Shown in pieces: positions 1 to 9,038 of a stretch of DNA of 64,000 nt (position 1 is its first letter; each line of letters begins with the position of its first letter). A model generated the notes under the pieces. It saw only the letters and a program-made list of their open reading frames with translations. It did no database searches and was not told the origin of the DNA. A program made the translations under genes and the position numbers. The stretch is from Tabrizicola_A aquatica (GTDB lineage Bacteria; Pseudomonadota; Alphaproteobacteria; Rhodobacterales; Rhodobacteraceae): NCBI GenBank assembly GCA_965194375.1, contig CBDAEL010000007.1; one strand, 5' to 3'.

Positions 1-715
1 GGCGCATTTCCTCGATGGCCGGGCCAAGACCCATGAACACCGCCTCGCCGATCAGGAAATGCCCGATGTTCAGCTCGCGCAGCTCGGGGATGGCTGCAAT
101 CGGGGCAACATTTTCATAAGTCAGCCCGTGCCCAGCATGCACTTCAAGGCCCAGCGCATGGGCCAGTGCAGCCCCCTTGCACAGGGCTGCCAACTCAGCC
201 TCGGCCTCATCATGGCGGCCTTCGGCATGCAGGTCGGAGTAGTGGCCGGTGTGGAGTTCGACCACCGCCGCCCCGATGCGGGCCGAGGCTTCGATCTGGC
301 GCGGATCATGACCGATGAACATCGACACACGGCAACCCGCATCACGCAGGGGCGCGATATAGCGGGCCAGCCGGGCTTCATCACCCGCGACATCCAAACC
401 GCCCTCGGTCGTGCGCTCCTCGCGCCGCTCGGGCACAAGGCAAACCGCATGGGGCTTGAGCCGCAGCGCAATGGCGGCCATCTCATCGGTGGCGGCGCAT
501 TCGAAATTCAATGGAATACCGATGCCTGCCATCAGCGCCTCCATATCGGCGTCGCGGATATGGCGGCGATCTTCGCGCAGATGCGCGGTGATGCCATCGG
601 CCCCGGCAGCTTCGGCCAAAAGCGCGGCACGCAGCGGATCGGGCCAAGCCGATCCACGCGCATTACGCACAGTGGCCACATGGTCGATATTCACACCCAG
701 CCGCAGCTTTTCCAA
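1..715 (-). CDS. pdxJ: pyridoxine 5'-phosphate synthase PdxJ (3' end cut off)
   Basis: PdxJ condenses 1-deoxyxylulose 5-phosphate with 3-amino-2-oxopropyl phosphate to give pyridoxine 5'-phosphate, the last ring-forming step of vitamin B6 synthesis in the cytosol. The translation starts LEKLRLGVNIDHVATVRNAR, the family signature, and near the window edge reads ELNIGHFLIGEAVFMGLG, the conserved C-terminal phosphate-binding end, so only a few residues are missing. I chose a TTG start because an AAAGGAAG ribosome site lies about 7 nt upstream and no ATG or GTG precedes the conserved NIDHVAT motif. It follows the DUF2062 gene after 19 bp on the same strand and is probably cotranscribed with it. 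Confidence 0.93.
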   Translation of the reverse strand, partial: MEKLRLGVNIDHVATVRNARGSAWPDPLRAALLAEAAGADGITAHLREDRRHIRDADMEALMAGIGIPLNFECAATDEMAAIALRLKPHAVCLVPERREERTTEGGLDVAGDEARLARYIAPLRDAGCRVSMFIGHDPRQIEASARIGAAVVELHTGHYSDLHAEGRHDEAEAELAALCKGAALAHALGLEVHAGHGLTYENVAPIAAIPELRELNIGHFLIGEAVFMGLGPAIEEMR

Positions 716-734
716 AGCCCGCTTCCTTTCTTGG

Positions 735-1454
735 TCAGATCTTGGGGTCGCCCGAATCTTTGCGGTCGCCCCGTGTGTCTAGCTTGTCGCCGTCGCGGTG
801 CGGGCGCAAGCGCGCCGCCGCCTCGGCAATGGTCGCCTTCAGCCGGGACCGCTTTTCTTTGCGATCATCCGCCTTTGCTGCGCGGGCCTTTTGATACGCC
901 TCGACCAGCGGGATGGTGATGTAATAGCCAATCAGGCTTAAAATGATGCCCGGCCCCAAAGCTCCAATGAAGTAGGGCCAGTAGATTTCATGCCAAAACT
1001 GATAAAGCCCATCCCAGCGGGTGACATCGGCGGTGAATATGGCGGTGAAGTTGAACCAAAGGTCCACCGCGGCCTGCTCGGTTGCGCCTGAGATGTATTC
1101 CCACGACAAGGGCTTTTCTATGCCCAGCATCCAGTGGCCCAGCGTCATGGCCAGAACGGCAAAGAAAGGCGTGGTGATTGGGTTGGTGTTGAACGTGGCC
1201 AGCAGCGCGGCCAAAAGGTTGCCGTTGATCGCCCGGCTGGCTGCCCATGCAGCAAGGAACTGCAAGCCGGGCAAGGGCAGGAAACCCACCAAAGACCCAG
1301 CAAACACCCCGCGCGCCACCTTGTGAGGTTGGTCTGGTAGGCGGGTCATGCGGTGGATGACATAACGGGTCGCGCGGCGAAAACCGCTGCGCGGATAGAT
1401 CTGCTCACGCAGCCATGCGCCCCAACTCATGGGATCTCGGCGCTTGAAAACCAA
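735..1454 (-). CDS. DUF2062 domain-containing membrane protein
   Basis: Member of the DUF2062 family (about 240 residues), inner-membrane proteins of unknown function. Visible features are the motif HKVARGVFAGSLVGFLPLPG followed by hydrophobic segments, the family hallmark FNTNPITTPFF, and a charged C-terminal tail rich in Arg, Lys and Asp. The TTG start is preceded by a good AAGGAAGG site. An in-frame ATG at 1487 would add 11 residues and start only 10 bp after the rsh stop. The gene sits between rsh and pdxJ, the usual order in Rhodobacterales. Function is not known; the link to stringent response or B6 synthesis is positional only. Confidence 0.85.
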   Translation of the reverse strand: MVFKRRDPMSWGAWLREQIYPRSGFRRATRYVIHRMTRLPDQPHKVARGVFAGSLVGFLPLPGLQFLAAWAASRAINGNLLAALLATFNTNPITTPFFAVLAMTLGHWMLGIEKPLSWEYISGATEQAAVDLWFNFTAIFTADVTRWDGLYQFWHEIYWPYFIGALGPGIILSLIGYYITIPLVEAYQKARAAKADDRKEKRSRLKATIAEAAARLRPHRDGDKLDTRGDRKDSGDPKI

Positions 1455-1496
1455 CCCGTTTCCTTCCTTGCGGGCCAATACCCGCATTTGCCCAGC

Positions 1497-3617
1497 TTAG
1501 GGCTTTCGCGTCACATCCCGATGACGGGCAACCTGTGCCACATCCGTCTCGGCTTCAAGCGCGGTCATGACCATGTGCAAATGTTCAACGTCGCGCAAGT
1601 CAACGTCAACGATCACTCGGTAAAAATCTGGTTTGCGTTCTGTGAACCGCAGATCCGAGATATTGGCCTTCTGTTCGCCGATCAAGGTACAGACGCGGCC
1701 CAAGACCCCGGCATCGTTCGAGATCGTGATTTCAAGGCTGACCGCGTTCACCGCCTTGTGACGACCTGCATGCCAGTGAAGATCAACCCAACGAGACGGT
1801 TGTTCTTCGAATTCTTCGAGCGCCGGGCAGTCGATGGCATGGATAACAACCCCCTGCCCGCGATAGGCGATGCCAACGATCCGTTCCCCCGGCAGGGGTT
1901 GGCAGCATTGGGCGCGGCGGAAGGTTTGGCTGTCGTCCAGCCCGACAACCGGGCGGGCGGTCTCAACCTCTTCGGTCGCAGACTTGGATAGCTCAGGATA
2001 AAGCGTTTCGACCACCTTACGCGCCGTCAACTCGGCCGAACCGAGCCGGGCCAGAAGCTCTACCTCATCCGGTACGCCCAGCATTTTGGCTGCCGTACGC
2101 AGCGCCTTGTCGGTGGCCTTCTTGCCGACATGCTCAAACGCCGCCCGTGCCAGCTCTTGACCCAGACGCACAAAGCGCCCCCGGTCCTCTTCGCGCAAAG
2201 ACCGACGGATCGCGGCCTTGGCGCGCCCGGTGGTGACAATGTCAATCCAACTGGCCTGCGGTCGCTGGCCCTCGGCCGTAATGATTTCCACCGACTGGCC
2301 GTTCTTCAGCCGCGTCCACAAAGGCACGCGGATGCCGTCAACCTTGGCCGACACGCAAGAGTTCCCGATGCGCGTATGGATCGAATAGGCATAATCCAAA
2401 GGGGTCGCCCCGCGCGGCAGCTGCACGACATCGCCCTTGGGCGTAAAGCAGAACACCTGATCGGAATACATCTCAAGCTTCACATGCTCGAGAAACTCGT
2501 CGTGGTCCTCTTCGTCCAGACGCTCGGTCAGGCTGGCGATCCACTTGGCAGGATCAACGGCAAAGGGGTTCTTGGCACGCACGCCTTCGCGGTAAGACCA
2601 GTGCGCGGCAACGCCAGCCTCGGCCACCTCATGCATCTCACGCGTGCGGATCTGCACCTCAACTCGTTTGCCGTCGCGGCCAGACACCGTGGTGTGGATC
2701 GACCGATAGCCGTTGTTCTTGGGCTGGCTGATGTAATCCTTGAACCGCCCCGGTACGGCGCGCCAGCGCTGGTGGATGACGCCAAGGATCCGATAGCAGT
2801 CAGCCATAGAATCGCAAATCACTCGAAAGCCGTAGATGTCGGACAGGCGCGAAAAGGCCAAATCCTTCTCTTGCATCTTGCGCCAGATAGAATAGGGCTT
2901 TTTCGCCCGACCATAGACCGAAGCTTCAATCTGCACTTTTTCAAGTTCAGAGCGGATGTCGGCGGTGATCTTGTGAACCACATCGCCCGCTTCTTTCTGC
3001 AAGGTCAGAAACCGGCGGATGATCGAGTTGCGCGCCTCGGGGTTCAGAACCTTGAAGGACAGATCCTCCAACTCCTCGCGCATCCATTGCATCCCCATGC
3101 GACCAGCCAAGGGCGCATAGATCTCCATGGTTTCGCGGGCCTTTTGCACCTGCTTTTCCGGCTTCATGCTGCGAATGGTGCGCATGTTGTGGAGCCGGTC
3201 AGCCAGCTTGACCAAAATCACCCGCAGGTCTTTCGACATCGCCATGAACAGCTTGCGAAAGTTCTCAGCCTGCTGCGATTCGGTCGAGGAGAGCTGCAGG
3301 TTGGTCAGCTTGGTCACGCCATCGACCAACTCGGCCACTTCGGTGCCAAAGAGCCGCTCCACCTCAGAATAGGTGGATTTGGTGTCCTCGATCGTGTCGT
3401 GCAACAAGGCCGTGACGATGGTGGCATCGTCGAGTTGCTGTTCGGTCAGAATGGCCGCAACGGCAACGGGGTGGGTAAAGTAAGGCTCACCCGATTTTCG
3501 AAACTGCCCCTCATGCATCTGAATGCCGTAGGCATAAGCACGGCGGATCAGATCAGCGTTGGAACGGGGGTTGTAGTTTCGGACAAGGGCGATGAGGTCT
3601 TCAACGTCGATCATCAC
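1497..3617 (-). CDS. rsh: bifunctional (p)ppGpp synthetase/hydrolase, RelA/SpoT homologue
   Basis: A 706-residue Rsh protein that makes and degrades (p)ppGpp, the stringent-response alarmone. Domains in order: N-terminal HD hydrolase (residues about 25-180, with intact LLHDTIEDT and KLADRLHNMRT, so hydrolase-competent), synthetase domain (about 235-350, with YRSIHTTV and VEVQIRTREMHEVAE), TGS domain (about 385-445, VFCFTPKGDVVQLP), a helical region, a zinc-finger-type segment (RRAQCCQPLPGERIVG) and a C-terminal ACT domain (about 630-700). Alphaproteobacteria usually carry a single enzyme doing both reactions. It lies 33 bp downstream of rpoZ, so the two are probably cotranscribed. Start is the double Met at 3617/3614. 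Confidence 0.96.
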   Translation of the reverse strand: MMIDVEDLIALVRNYNPRSNADLIRRAYAYGIQMHEGQFRKSGEPYFTHPVAVAAILTEQQLDDATIVTALLHDTIEDTKSTYSEVERLFGTEVAELVDGVTKLTNLQLSSTESQQAENFRKLFMAMSKDLRVILVKLADRLHNMRTIRSMKPEKQVQKARETMEIYAPLAGRMGMQWMREELEDLSFKVLNPEARNSIIRRFLTLQKEAGDVVHKITADIRSELEKVQIEASVYGRAKKPYSIWRKMQEKDLAFSRLSDIYGFRVICDSMADCYRILGVIHQRWRAVPGRFKDYISQPKNNGYRSIHTTVSGRDGKRVEVQIRTREMHEVAEAGVAAHWSYREGVRAKNPFAVDPAKWIASLTERLDEEDHDEFLEHVKLEMYSDQVFCFTPKGDVVQLPRGATPLDYAYSIHTRIGNSCVSAKVDGIRVPLWTRLKNGQSVEIITAEGQRPQASWIDIVTTGRAKAAIRRSLREEDRGRFVRLGQELARAAFEHVGKKATDKALRTAAKMLGVPDEVELLARLGSAELTARKVVETLYPELSKSATEEVETARPVVGLDDSQTFRRAQCCQPLPGERIVGIAYRGQGVVIHAIDCPALEEFEEQPSRWVDLHWHAGRHKAVNAVSLEITISNDAGVLGRVCTLIGEQKANISDLRFTERKPDFYRVIVDVDLRDVEHLHMVMTALEAETDVAQVARHRDVTRKP

Positions 3618-3650
3618 CGCCCCGCCCGGCCTTGCGGCCTTGAGTCACGC

Positions 3651-4004
3651 TCAGTTTTCGCCCTGGGCTTCCATCAGCATGCGCAGCATCCGCTCTTCCG
3701 ACATGTCGTCGGCCATCGGGCGATCAATCTCGCCCGACATCAAAAGCGCCATCTGGTCTTCTTCCGGCTCGTCCACCTCGATCTGGGTCTGGTGCGACTC
3801 GATCATCCGCTCGCGCAGCGAACCGGCAAGCTGGGTTTCTTCTGCAATCTCGCGCAGAGCAACAACGGGGTTTTTGTCGTTGTCGCGGTCCACAGTGGTG
3901 ACAGACCCAGACTGAATTTCGCGCGCCCGATGGGCGGCCAGCATCACCAGTTCAAACCGGTTGGGAACCTTGTCAACGCAATCTTCGACCGTCACGCGGG
4001 CCAT
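3651..4004 (-). CDS. rpoZ: RNA polymerase omega subunit
   Basis: Omega is the small RNA polymerase subunit that supports folding and assembly of beta' and can contribute to ppGpp binding. The 117-residue protein begins MARVTVEDCVDKVPNRFELV, the family signature, continues with AHRAREI, and ends in an acidic, alphaproteobacterial-type extension (about residues 70-117, with EVDEPEEDQ). A ribosome site (CTGGAGC) precedes the ATG. It heads the rpoZ-rsh-DUF2062-pdxJ run, and a sigma-70-like promoter is visible immediately upstream at 4040-4068. Confidence 0.96.
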   Translation of the reverse strand: MARVTVEDCVDKVPNRFELVMLAAHRAREIQSGSVTTVDRDNDKNPVVALREIAEETQLAGSLRERMIESHQTQIEVDEPEEDQMALLMSGEIDRPMADDMSEERMLRMLMEAQGEN

Positions 4005-4039
4005 GGGATGCTCCAGGGGCTTGGGAAAATGGAAGCGCC

Positions 4040-4068
4040 TATTTAGGCGCGAACCGGGGGCTTGACAA
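4040..4068 (-). promoter_or_regulatory. predicted sigma-70 promoter of rpoZ operon
   Basis: On the minus strand a TTGTCA -35 box (4068-4063) and a TAAATA -10 box (4045-4040) are separated by exactly 17 bp, about 36 nt before the rpoZ start codon. This would give rpoZ-rsh its own promoter between folK and rpoZ. Read directly from the sequence; activity is inferred. Confidence 0.5.
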
Positions 4069-4076
4069 GCCTATAA

Positions 4077-4670
4077 TCAAAAGGATGCAGCGGGGTTCAG
4101 GCGGACGACCTCGGCGCGGGCACTGGCAGGCAAAGCGGCCAGCATTTCGGCCACGCTCAGCCCCAAAACCGGGTGGCGCCAGTCGGCAGCCACATCTGCA
4201 AGGGGCACCAGCACAAAAGCCCTGTCTTGCAGGCGCGGATGTGGCAAAATCAAGCGGTCCGGCGCAACTCGCGCCTGATCTTCGGACGGCAGGGTGCGCC
4301 ATCTGCCTTGCTCGGCCAGATCGGGCAGCACCGCATCGCCCATGGCCAAAAGATCAATGTCCAGCGTGCGGGCACCCCAACGGGTGATGCGCTGGCGGCC
4401 AAAGCGGGCCTCAATCTGGTGCAAGGTCTGCAAGGCCTGATCCGCCGCAACCGGACGTGGCACAGTCACCAGCGCTGCGGCGTTCACATAATCGGGGCCC
4501 GCGCCAACCGGAAAACACGGCGTCCTATACAGCGCACTCAACCGCAGCGCGCCACCGAATTCGAGCGCGATCTGGCGCGCGGCTTCGGGCACAAGCTGAT
4601 CTGGCGTCCATCGCTCGAACGGTTGATTGGCCCCCAGCGCGACCAAGAGTTGGGTTCCCGCACTATCCAC
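4077..4670 (-). CDS. folK: 2-amino-4-hydroxy-6-hydroxymethyldihydropteridine diphosphokinase
   Basis: HPPK transfers pyrophosphate from ATP to 6-hydroxymethyl-7,8-dihydropterin in folate synthesis. The 197-residue protein shows the family order: LLVALGANQ near the N-terminus, LYRTPCFPVG and PDYVNAAALV, then RWGARTLDIDLLAMG, containing the Mg/ATP-binding D-x-D motif, and LILPHPRLQDRAFVLVPL. It is the first gene of the minus-strand run; its stop lies just inside the upstream edge of the rpoZ promoter. It diverges from the NYN-domain gene at 4812, and I see no clear promoter pair in the 141 bp between them. Confidence 0.93.
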   Translation of the reverse strand: MDSAGTQLLVALGANQPFERWTPDQLVPEAARQIALEFGGALRLSALYRTPCFPVGAGPDYVNAAALVTVPRPVAADQALQTLHQIEARFGRQRITRWGARTLDIDLLAMGDAVLPDLAEQGRWRTLPSEDQARVAPDRLILPHPRLQDRAFVLVPLADVAADWRHPVLGLSVAEMLAALPASARAEVVRLNPAASF

Positions 4671-4811
4671 CGATGAAACCCTCTCTTTAGTTAGGCTTGT
4701 CGCGACATCAGCAGCGCTGCTATCGAACCCCGTTGGCTCGATGGATCTCTACATCACGAAGACCACTGGCAGAAGTTCGATTGACGCGCAACTGATTGAG
4801 GGGACAAGGCA

Positions 4812-5387
4812 ATGTTTTACAAGGACGAGCGGCTGGCGCTGTTCATTGACGGATCAAACCTTTACGCGGCGGCAAAGTCGCTGGGGTTCGACATCGACTA
4901 CAAGCTTCTGCGTCAAGAATTCCTGCGCCGCGGGAAACTGCTGCGCGCCTTCTACTACACAGCGCTTTTGGAGAATGACGACTATTCCCCGATCCGCCCG
5001 CTGGTGGACTGGCTGCATTACAACGGCTTTACCATGCGCACCAAGCCGGCCAAGGAATACACCGACAGCCAAGGCCGTCGGAAAGTCAAAGGCAACATGG
5101 ACATCGAACTGACCGTCGATGCGATGGAGCTGGCCAACCGTGTTGATCACATCGTGATCTTCTCGGGCGACGGCGATTTCCGCCCGTTGGTCGAAAGCCT
5201 TCAGCGTCAGGGTGTGCGGGTTTCGGTCGTATCGACCATCCGCAGCCAGCCGCCGATGATCTCGGATGAACTGCGCCGCCAGTGCGACAACTTCATCGAA
5301 CTGGACGAGCTGCGCGATGTCATCGGCCGCCCGCCGCGCGACCCGCGTCCCTTGGAGCGTGACGAGCTACAAGTCGAAGAGAAGTGA
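4812..5387 (+). CDS. NYN domain protein (LabA/DUF88 family)
   Basis: A 191-residue PIN-like NYN ribonuclease-fold protein. The acidic active-site residues of the family are visible: LALFIDGSNLY at residues 8-18, the conserved Asp near NMDIELTVDAM (about 97-107), and IVIFSGDGDFRPLVESLQRQ (about 115-135). NYN proteins are predicted metal-dependent RNases; LabA-like members affect gene expression in cyanobacteria, but the substrate here is unknown. ATG is preceded by GGGGACAAGGCA. The conserved alphaproteobacterial form is about this length, so the gene looks intact. Confidence 0.88.
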   Translation: MFYKDERLALFIDGSNLYAAAKSLGFDIDYKLLRQEFLRRGKLLRAFYYTALLENDDYSPIRPLVDWLHYNGFTMRTKPAKEYTDSQGRRKVKGNMDIELTVDAMELANRVDHIVIFSGDGDFRPLVESLQRQGVRVSVVSTIRSQPPMISDELRRQCDNFIELDELRDVIGRPPRDPRPLERDELQVEEK

Positions 5388-5438
5388 TCGAAACCCATTG
5401 GGCTTGGAAGTCCGCTCCTGCGGGACTACCTATGCCCG

Positions 5439-5873
5439 ATGTGGTCTGAAATTTCTGTGCTTTCGGGAATGTTTCTGGCGGCCTTTCTGGCCGCCACCCC
5501 AATTCCCATGCAGTCAGAACTGGCCTTTATCGCCTTGGCGGCAAGCGGCTGGTCGATCACAGCCCTTGTGATCGTGGCCAGCCTTGGCAACATCCTTGGA
5601 TCCTGTGTGACCTATGCCGCAGGCCGTGGCCTTGGCGGCCTTGGCCTTTGGCGCTGGTTTCGTCTGCCACCCGAAAAGATGGCGCGGGCCGAAACATGGT
5701 TCGCACGCTGGGGCCGCTGGTCGCTTTTGCTGTCTTGGCTGCCCGGCGGTGATCTGTTGGTGCTGCTCGCCGGGACCTTGCGGATGCCGCTTTTGCCCTT
5801 CATTGCGCTGATCACACTGGCCAAGACGGGGCGCTATGTTGCTTTGGCAATGGCAACCAACGCCGCACTTTGA
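5439..5873 (+). CDS. YqaA-type small membrane protein (DedA/SNARE-associated superfamily)
   Basis: A 144-residue membrane protein resembling the YqaA branch of the DedA superfamily. It has about four hydrophobic segments (roughly 5-30, 38-58, 90-112 and 115-140), including the characteristic ATPIPMQSELAF and GNILGSCVTYAAGR motifs. DedA relatives act in membrane lipid or proton homeostasis; the role of this short branch is unknown. It starts 51 bp after the NYN gene on the same strand and may be cotranscribed. Confidence 0.8.
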   Translation: MWSEISVLSGMFLAAFLAATPIPMQSELAFIALAASGWSITALVIVASLGNILGSCVTYAAGRGLGGLGLWRWFRLPPEKMARAETWFARWGRWSLLLSWLPGGDLLVLLAGTLRMPLLPFIALITLAKTGRYVALAMATNAAL

Positions 5874-5942
5874 CACAATCCCCTCTAGACCAAAGCCGCG
5901 CGACGCCTTAGCTCTGTGCTGCCCCCTCTCAAAGGTGACACC

Positions 5943-6896
5943 ATGAGCCTGCCGCCCCTGACCCTTTACCTTGCCGCGCCGCGTGGCTTTTGCGCTGGTG
6001 TAGACCGCGCGATTAAGATCGTCGAACTGGCGATCGAGAAATGGGGCGCGCCGGTCTATGTGCGCCATGAGATCGTGCACAACAAATTCGTCGTTGACGG
6101 GTTGCGCGCCAAGGGCGCGGTCTTTGTCGAAGAGTTGGACGAATGCCCGACGGACAGACCTGTCATCTTTTCGGCCCATGGCGTGCCCAAGGCCGTTCCA
6201 GCCGAAGCGGCCAGCCGCAACATGATTGCCGTCGATGCCACCTGCCCCCTTGTCACCAAGGTGCATAACGAGGCGGCCCGGCATTTTGAAAACGGCATCC
6301 AGATGATCATGATCGGCCACGTGGGCCACCCCGAGGTGATCGGAACCATGGGTCAGTTGCCGCCCGGTGAGGTGCTTTTGGTTGAAACCACCGAGGATGT
6401 CGCCAAGCTGAGCGTGCGGGATGAAAGCAAACTTGCCTTCATCACTCAGACGACCCTTTCGGTGGATGACACGGCCGAAATCGCCCTTGCCTTGCAAGCC
6501 CGCTTTCCCAAGATCATTGCGCCTGCCCATGATGATATATGCTATGCCACCACCAACCGGCAGGCGGCGGTCAAGGCGATTGCGCCAAAAATCGACGCGC
6601 TTTTGGTGATCGGTGCGCCGAACTCGTCCAACTCCAAACGGCTGGTCGAGGTCGGCAGCGCGGCGGGCTGCGGTTATAGCCAGTTGATCCAGCGGGCAAC
6701 CGACATTGACTGGCGCGCGCTGGACGGCATTGGTGCGGTTGGCGTGACCGCCGGGGCCTCGGCGCCTGAGCTGTTGGTCAATGAGGTGATCGACGCGTTC
6801 AAAGCGCGCTTTGCCACCACGGTGGAGCTGGTGGAAACCGCGCAGGAACATGTGGAATTCAAAGTGCCGCGCGTGCTGCGCAGCGCCGAAACCTGA
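5943..6896 (+). CDS. ispH: 4-hydroxy-3-methylbut-2-enyl diphosphate reductase
   Basis: IspH reduces HMBPP to IPP and DMAPP, the last step of the MEP isoprenoid pathway, using a 4Fe-4S cluster. The three cluster cysteines are visible in APRGFCAGVDRA (N-terminal), VDATCPLVTKVH (about residue 99) and HDDICYATTNRQ (about 200); GHVGHPEVIGTMGQ is also present. I placed the start at 5943 because AAAGGTG lies 6-12 nt upstream and the conserved protein begins there; an upstream ATG at 5916 would add nine unconserved residues. Confidence 0.95.
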   Translation: MSLPPLTLYLAAPRGFCAGVDRAIKIVELAIEKWGAPVYVRHEIVHNKFVVDGLRAKGAVFVEELDECPTDRPVIFSAHGVPKAVPAEAASRNMIAVDATCPLVTKVHNEAARHFENGIQMIMIGHVGHPEVIGTMGQLPPGEVLLVETTEDVAKLSVRDESKLAFITQTTLSVDDTAEIALALQARFPKIIAPAHDDICYATTNRQAAVKAIAPKIDALLVIGAPNSSNSKRLVEVGSAAGCGYSQLIQRATDIDWRALDGIGAVGVTAGASAPELLVNEVIDAFKARFATTVELVETAQEHVEFKVPRVLRSAET

Positions 6897-6979
6897 TCAC
6901 GCATCGCTCATCGTTGTCTGCGACACTCTTCGCGCGGGCCACCCGACGAGACGCCGAAGGCGCCCGAGGAGGCCCGTCG

Positions 6980-7354
6980 TCAGCCCATGGTTTCCAGACA
7001 ATGCCGCCGAAACGCGCGCTTGAGCATGTCCAACTCAGCGCGTAACAGATCCACCTCGGCGCGAAGGTCATCCTCCATCGCCACCCCGGTGATGATGGTG
7101 AAATGCTGCAGCTTTTCGCCCGTCGCCGCATCGCGGATCAAAAAAGTCTGAACGCCCTCGCTGAGCAACTCGACCGGCACCGGCACGCGAACCAGCCATT
7201 CCCCCTCGCGCTCTGGCACAACCGACACCGTCACCCCCGCCACGGGTTTTTCCAGATGCTGGACATCAAGCACCGGTTCTACGGGGCTGCCCGCCAGCAC
7301 GCCCTCCCAGACACCGGCGCGAATGCGGGTTTTGGTCAGGGTCAATTCGGTCAT
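6980..7354 (-). CDS. conserved hypothetical protein, C-terminal coiled coil
   Basis: A 124-residue soluble protein with no signal peptide or membrane segment. The first about 85 residues look like a beta-rich domain (GVWEGVLAGS, PVLDVQHLEKPVAGVTV, GEWLVRVPVPVELLSEGVQT) and the last about 35 form a short heptad-like helix (EDDLRAEVDLLRAELDMLKR). It follows the DUF6478 gene after only 8 bp on the same strand, so the two probably act together. The second of two adjacent Met codons is better spaced (6 nt) from GAGG. I do not recognise a function. Confidence 0.7.
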   Translation of the reverse strand: MTELTLTKTRIRAGVWEGVLAGSPVEPVLDVQHLEKPVAGVTVSVVPEREGEWLVRVPVPVELLSEGVQTFLIRDAATGEKLQHFTIITGVAMEDDLRAEVDLLRAELDMLKRAFRRHCLETMG

Positions 7355-7362
7355 CATCGGCC

Positions 7363-8136
7363 TCACAGTTCCGCACGGGGACGGCGCGAGAAGGTGACAT
7401 CGCGCAAGATCACCTGATTCATCTCTGGCCCCTCAAAGATCAGGTCCACCCACAACCGTTCGACGCGCTTTTCGTTCATCTTGGAATAGGCGAGGTCAAA
7501 TTCCACCATCACCTCTTCCTCGTTCAGCGGCAATTCACGCACGATCTGTTCGACGTTCGGCCCGTGCTTGATGTTCAACCGCGCGAAAATCTCCAGCGGC
7601 TTCTCCATTTCCACGATCACATCCATCCGCAACAAATGCTTTTGCCGCAGACCGCGCGCGGCCTCTTCGGGCAGGTCCAGCACCAAGGACAGGAAGGATC
7701 CGTCAAAGCGAAACACGTCCATGCGAAAGCCAAAGGGCGCGATATCGGCCTCACGGGTGTTGCGAATCTGGCGAACCGTCAACTCGCTGCGGCGGCAATC
7801 ATGAAAGATCGTGGCACCGGGATAGACTTCGGCCTTGTTCGGCACAGATGAAAAGCCCGGCACCGGGATTGCCCCTTTCCACAGATTGGGGCGCCAAGCC
7901 CAATCGGTCCCCATCGGCTTGCGGATGATGTTTGACCCGATGACCGGCAAGGCAAGCCGATGTTCGGCTTCGTGGATAACACGGTCCAGATTGCGGCGCA
8001 GCGCACGGGCCCGCGCGCGCATGCCACGCAGCGATTCCAGATCGGTAGAGTTGGCCACGTCTCCGGCCTGCGCCCAGCGCCGCAGGACCCTTTTGTGCAG
8101 GACCCTGTCGAAAAACTTGCTGACCACCCCAGCCAT
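7363..8136 (-). CDS. DUF6478 family protein
   Basis: Matches my recollection of DUF6478, a family largely confined to Rhodobacterales and of unknown function. The N-terminal part is basic and helical (FFDRVLHKRVLRRWAQAG, then an Arg-rich helix), followed by a beta-rich domain with GTDWAWRPNLWKG, DCRRSELTVRQIRN and FRMDVFRFDGSFLSLVLDLP. No signal peptide or membrane segment is seen. I place the start at the ATG whose product begins MAGVVSKFFDRVL; a TTG at 8187 or ATG at 8166 would lengthen it by 10-17 residues, and no candidate has a strong ribosome site. Likely translated with the downstream small gene. Confidence 0.72.
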   Translation of the reverse strand: MAGVVSKFFDRVLHKRVLRRWAQAGDVANSTDLESLRGMRARARALRRNLDRVIHEAEHRLALPVIGSNIIRKPMGTDWAWRPNLWKGAIPVPGFSSVPNKAEVYPGATIFHDCRRSELTVRQIRNTREADIAPFGFRMDVFRFDGSFLSLVLDLPEEAARGLRQKHLLRMDVIVEMEKPLEIFARLNIKHGPNVEQIVRELPLNEEEVMVEFDLAYSKMNEKRVERLWVDLIFEGPEMNQVILRDVTFSRRPRAEL

Positions 8137-8266
8137 TCTAGCCCAATCTACGTCTTGTAAAAGCATAGAGGCAAAATTGTTGCCCAAATAGAAACGAATC
8201 GCTTATCGCCTGAAATGGTTAATGAGTTGGCGGGGTCCGGTCCACGGGAATATCGCGCAGGGCCTG

Positions 8267-8851
8267 TCAAAGCCGGTTGGCACGTTGCAGCGACGCGATG
8301 GCACGATCCAAAACCTCACGGCCTGACTCGCTTGCAAGGGCGTTGTCGCCCGCAGCCCTAACAGAAACCGACACCAGCCGACCACGCGTGCCCATGATCG
8401 CACGCCAATAGTCCGGGCCGCCACGCTCTTGCAGACGCATGACAAAGATTTCCCCGGTCTCCCCCGTCGAGCGCGCCTCAAGCACACGCACAGCTGAGGC
8501 TTCGCCACTGGCCGAAAGGGTCGCCCGTCCTTCGTCCGAGGTAAAGAAGGCCGCAAGTTCTTCGCCTCCCGCCAGCATGACACCGGCTGAACCTGGTGCG
8601 CCCACAGAAACGCTGATCAAGGCTGGCGCGACCGGGCTGTTCTGCCGGCAGCGCCCGATCAGATAGATGCCACTGTCTGCGGTTTCCCGACTGGCCTTTG
8701 CGTCCATGCAATAGCCTGTGGGCGCATCAATGGTGAATCCCCCCTGCAACACTGGTCGCGCAGCGCCTGCACCAAAACCTAAGCCCTCAACGCAGCCCAG
8801 CAGGATCAGTCCACCTGCCAAAAGCGCCCATATCGGATGTTTCAATCTCAT
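8267..8851 (-). CDS. putative lipoprotein of unknown function
   Basis: A 194-residue exported protein with a lipobox: MRLKHPIWALLAGGLILLGC, where Cys20 follows LLG, so it should be a lipid-anchored envelope protein. The mature part is about 175 residues with a pair of cysteines (GYCMDAKAS and LIGRCRQNS) that could form a disulfide. The C-terminal half (ERGGPDYWRAIMGTRGRLVS) resembles proteins that measure or buffer envelope stress only in a very general way, so I assign no function. It stands alone between two divergent or separate units. Confidence 0.68.
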   Translation of the reverse strand: MRLKHPIWALLAGGLILLGCVEGLGFGAGAARPVLQGGFTIDAPTGYCMDAKASRETADSGIYLIGRCRQNSPVAPALISVSVGAPGSAGVMLAGGEELAAFFTSDEGRATLSASGEASAVRVLEARSTGETGEIFVMRLQERGGPDYWRAIMGTRGRLVSVSVRAAGDNALASESGREVLDRAIASLQRANRL

Positions 8852-9038
8852 GCCCCGCCACTGCTGCCCTGACGCAGCCGTGCAGCCGCTCTTTTCTGGT
8901 CAGGCAGGCTAATCCAGCACGCTTTGCCACAACAAGCGGGCAGGCACGAGATTTTCAAACCGTTGCCGCCTTGCGCCGTTTGGGGCTTTGACCTTGGCCA
9001 ATGCGGCATGCAACACAGGCATCAAAGGGAGAAACACC

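Noticed and set aside
2130..4046. Long plus-strand open frame (638 codons) across rsh and rpoZ
   Set aside because: It is the antisense of two well-recognised genes, has no ribosome site, and is a normal by-product of high-GC third-position bias.
4062..4077. TTGACA and TATAAT sequences on the plus strand between rpoZ and folK
   Set aside because: The two boxes are only 4 bp apart, far too close for a sigma-70 promoter, and no plus-strand gene follows.
5514..6851. Minus-strand frame of 445 codons across yqaA-like and ispH
   Set aside because: Antisense of confident genes; no start signal and Gln/Gly/His-rich composition typical of shadow frames.
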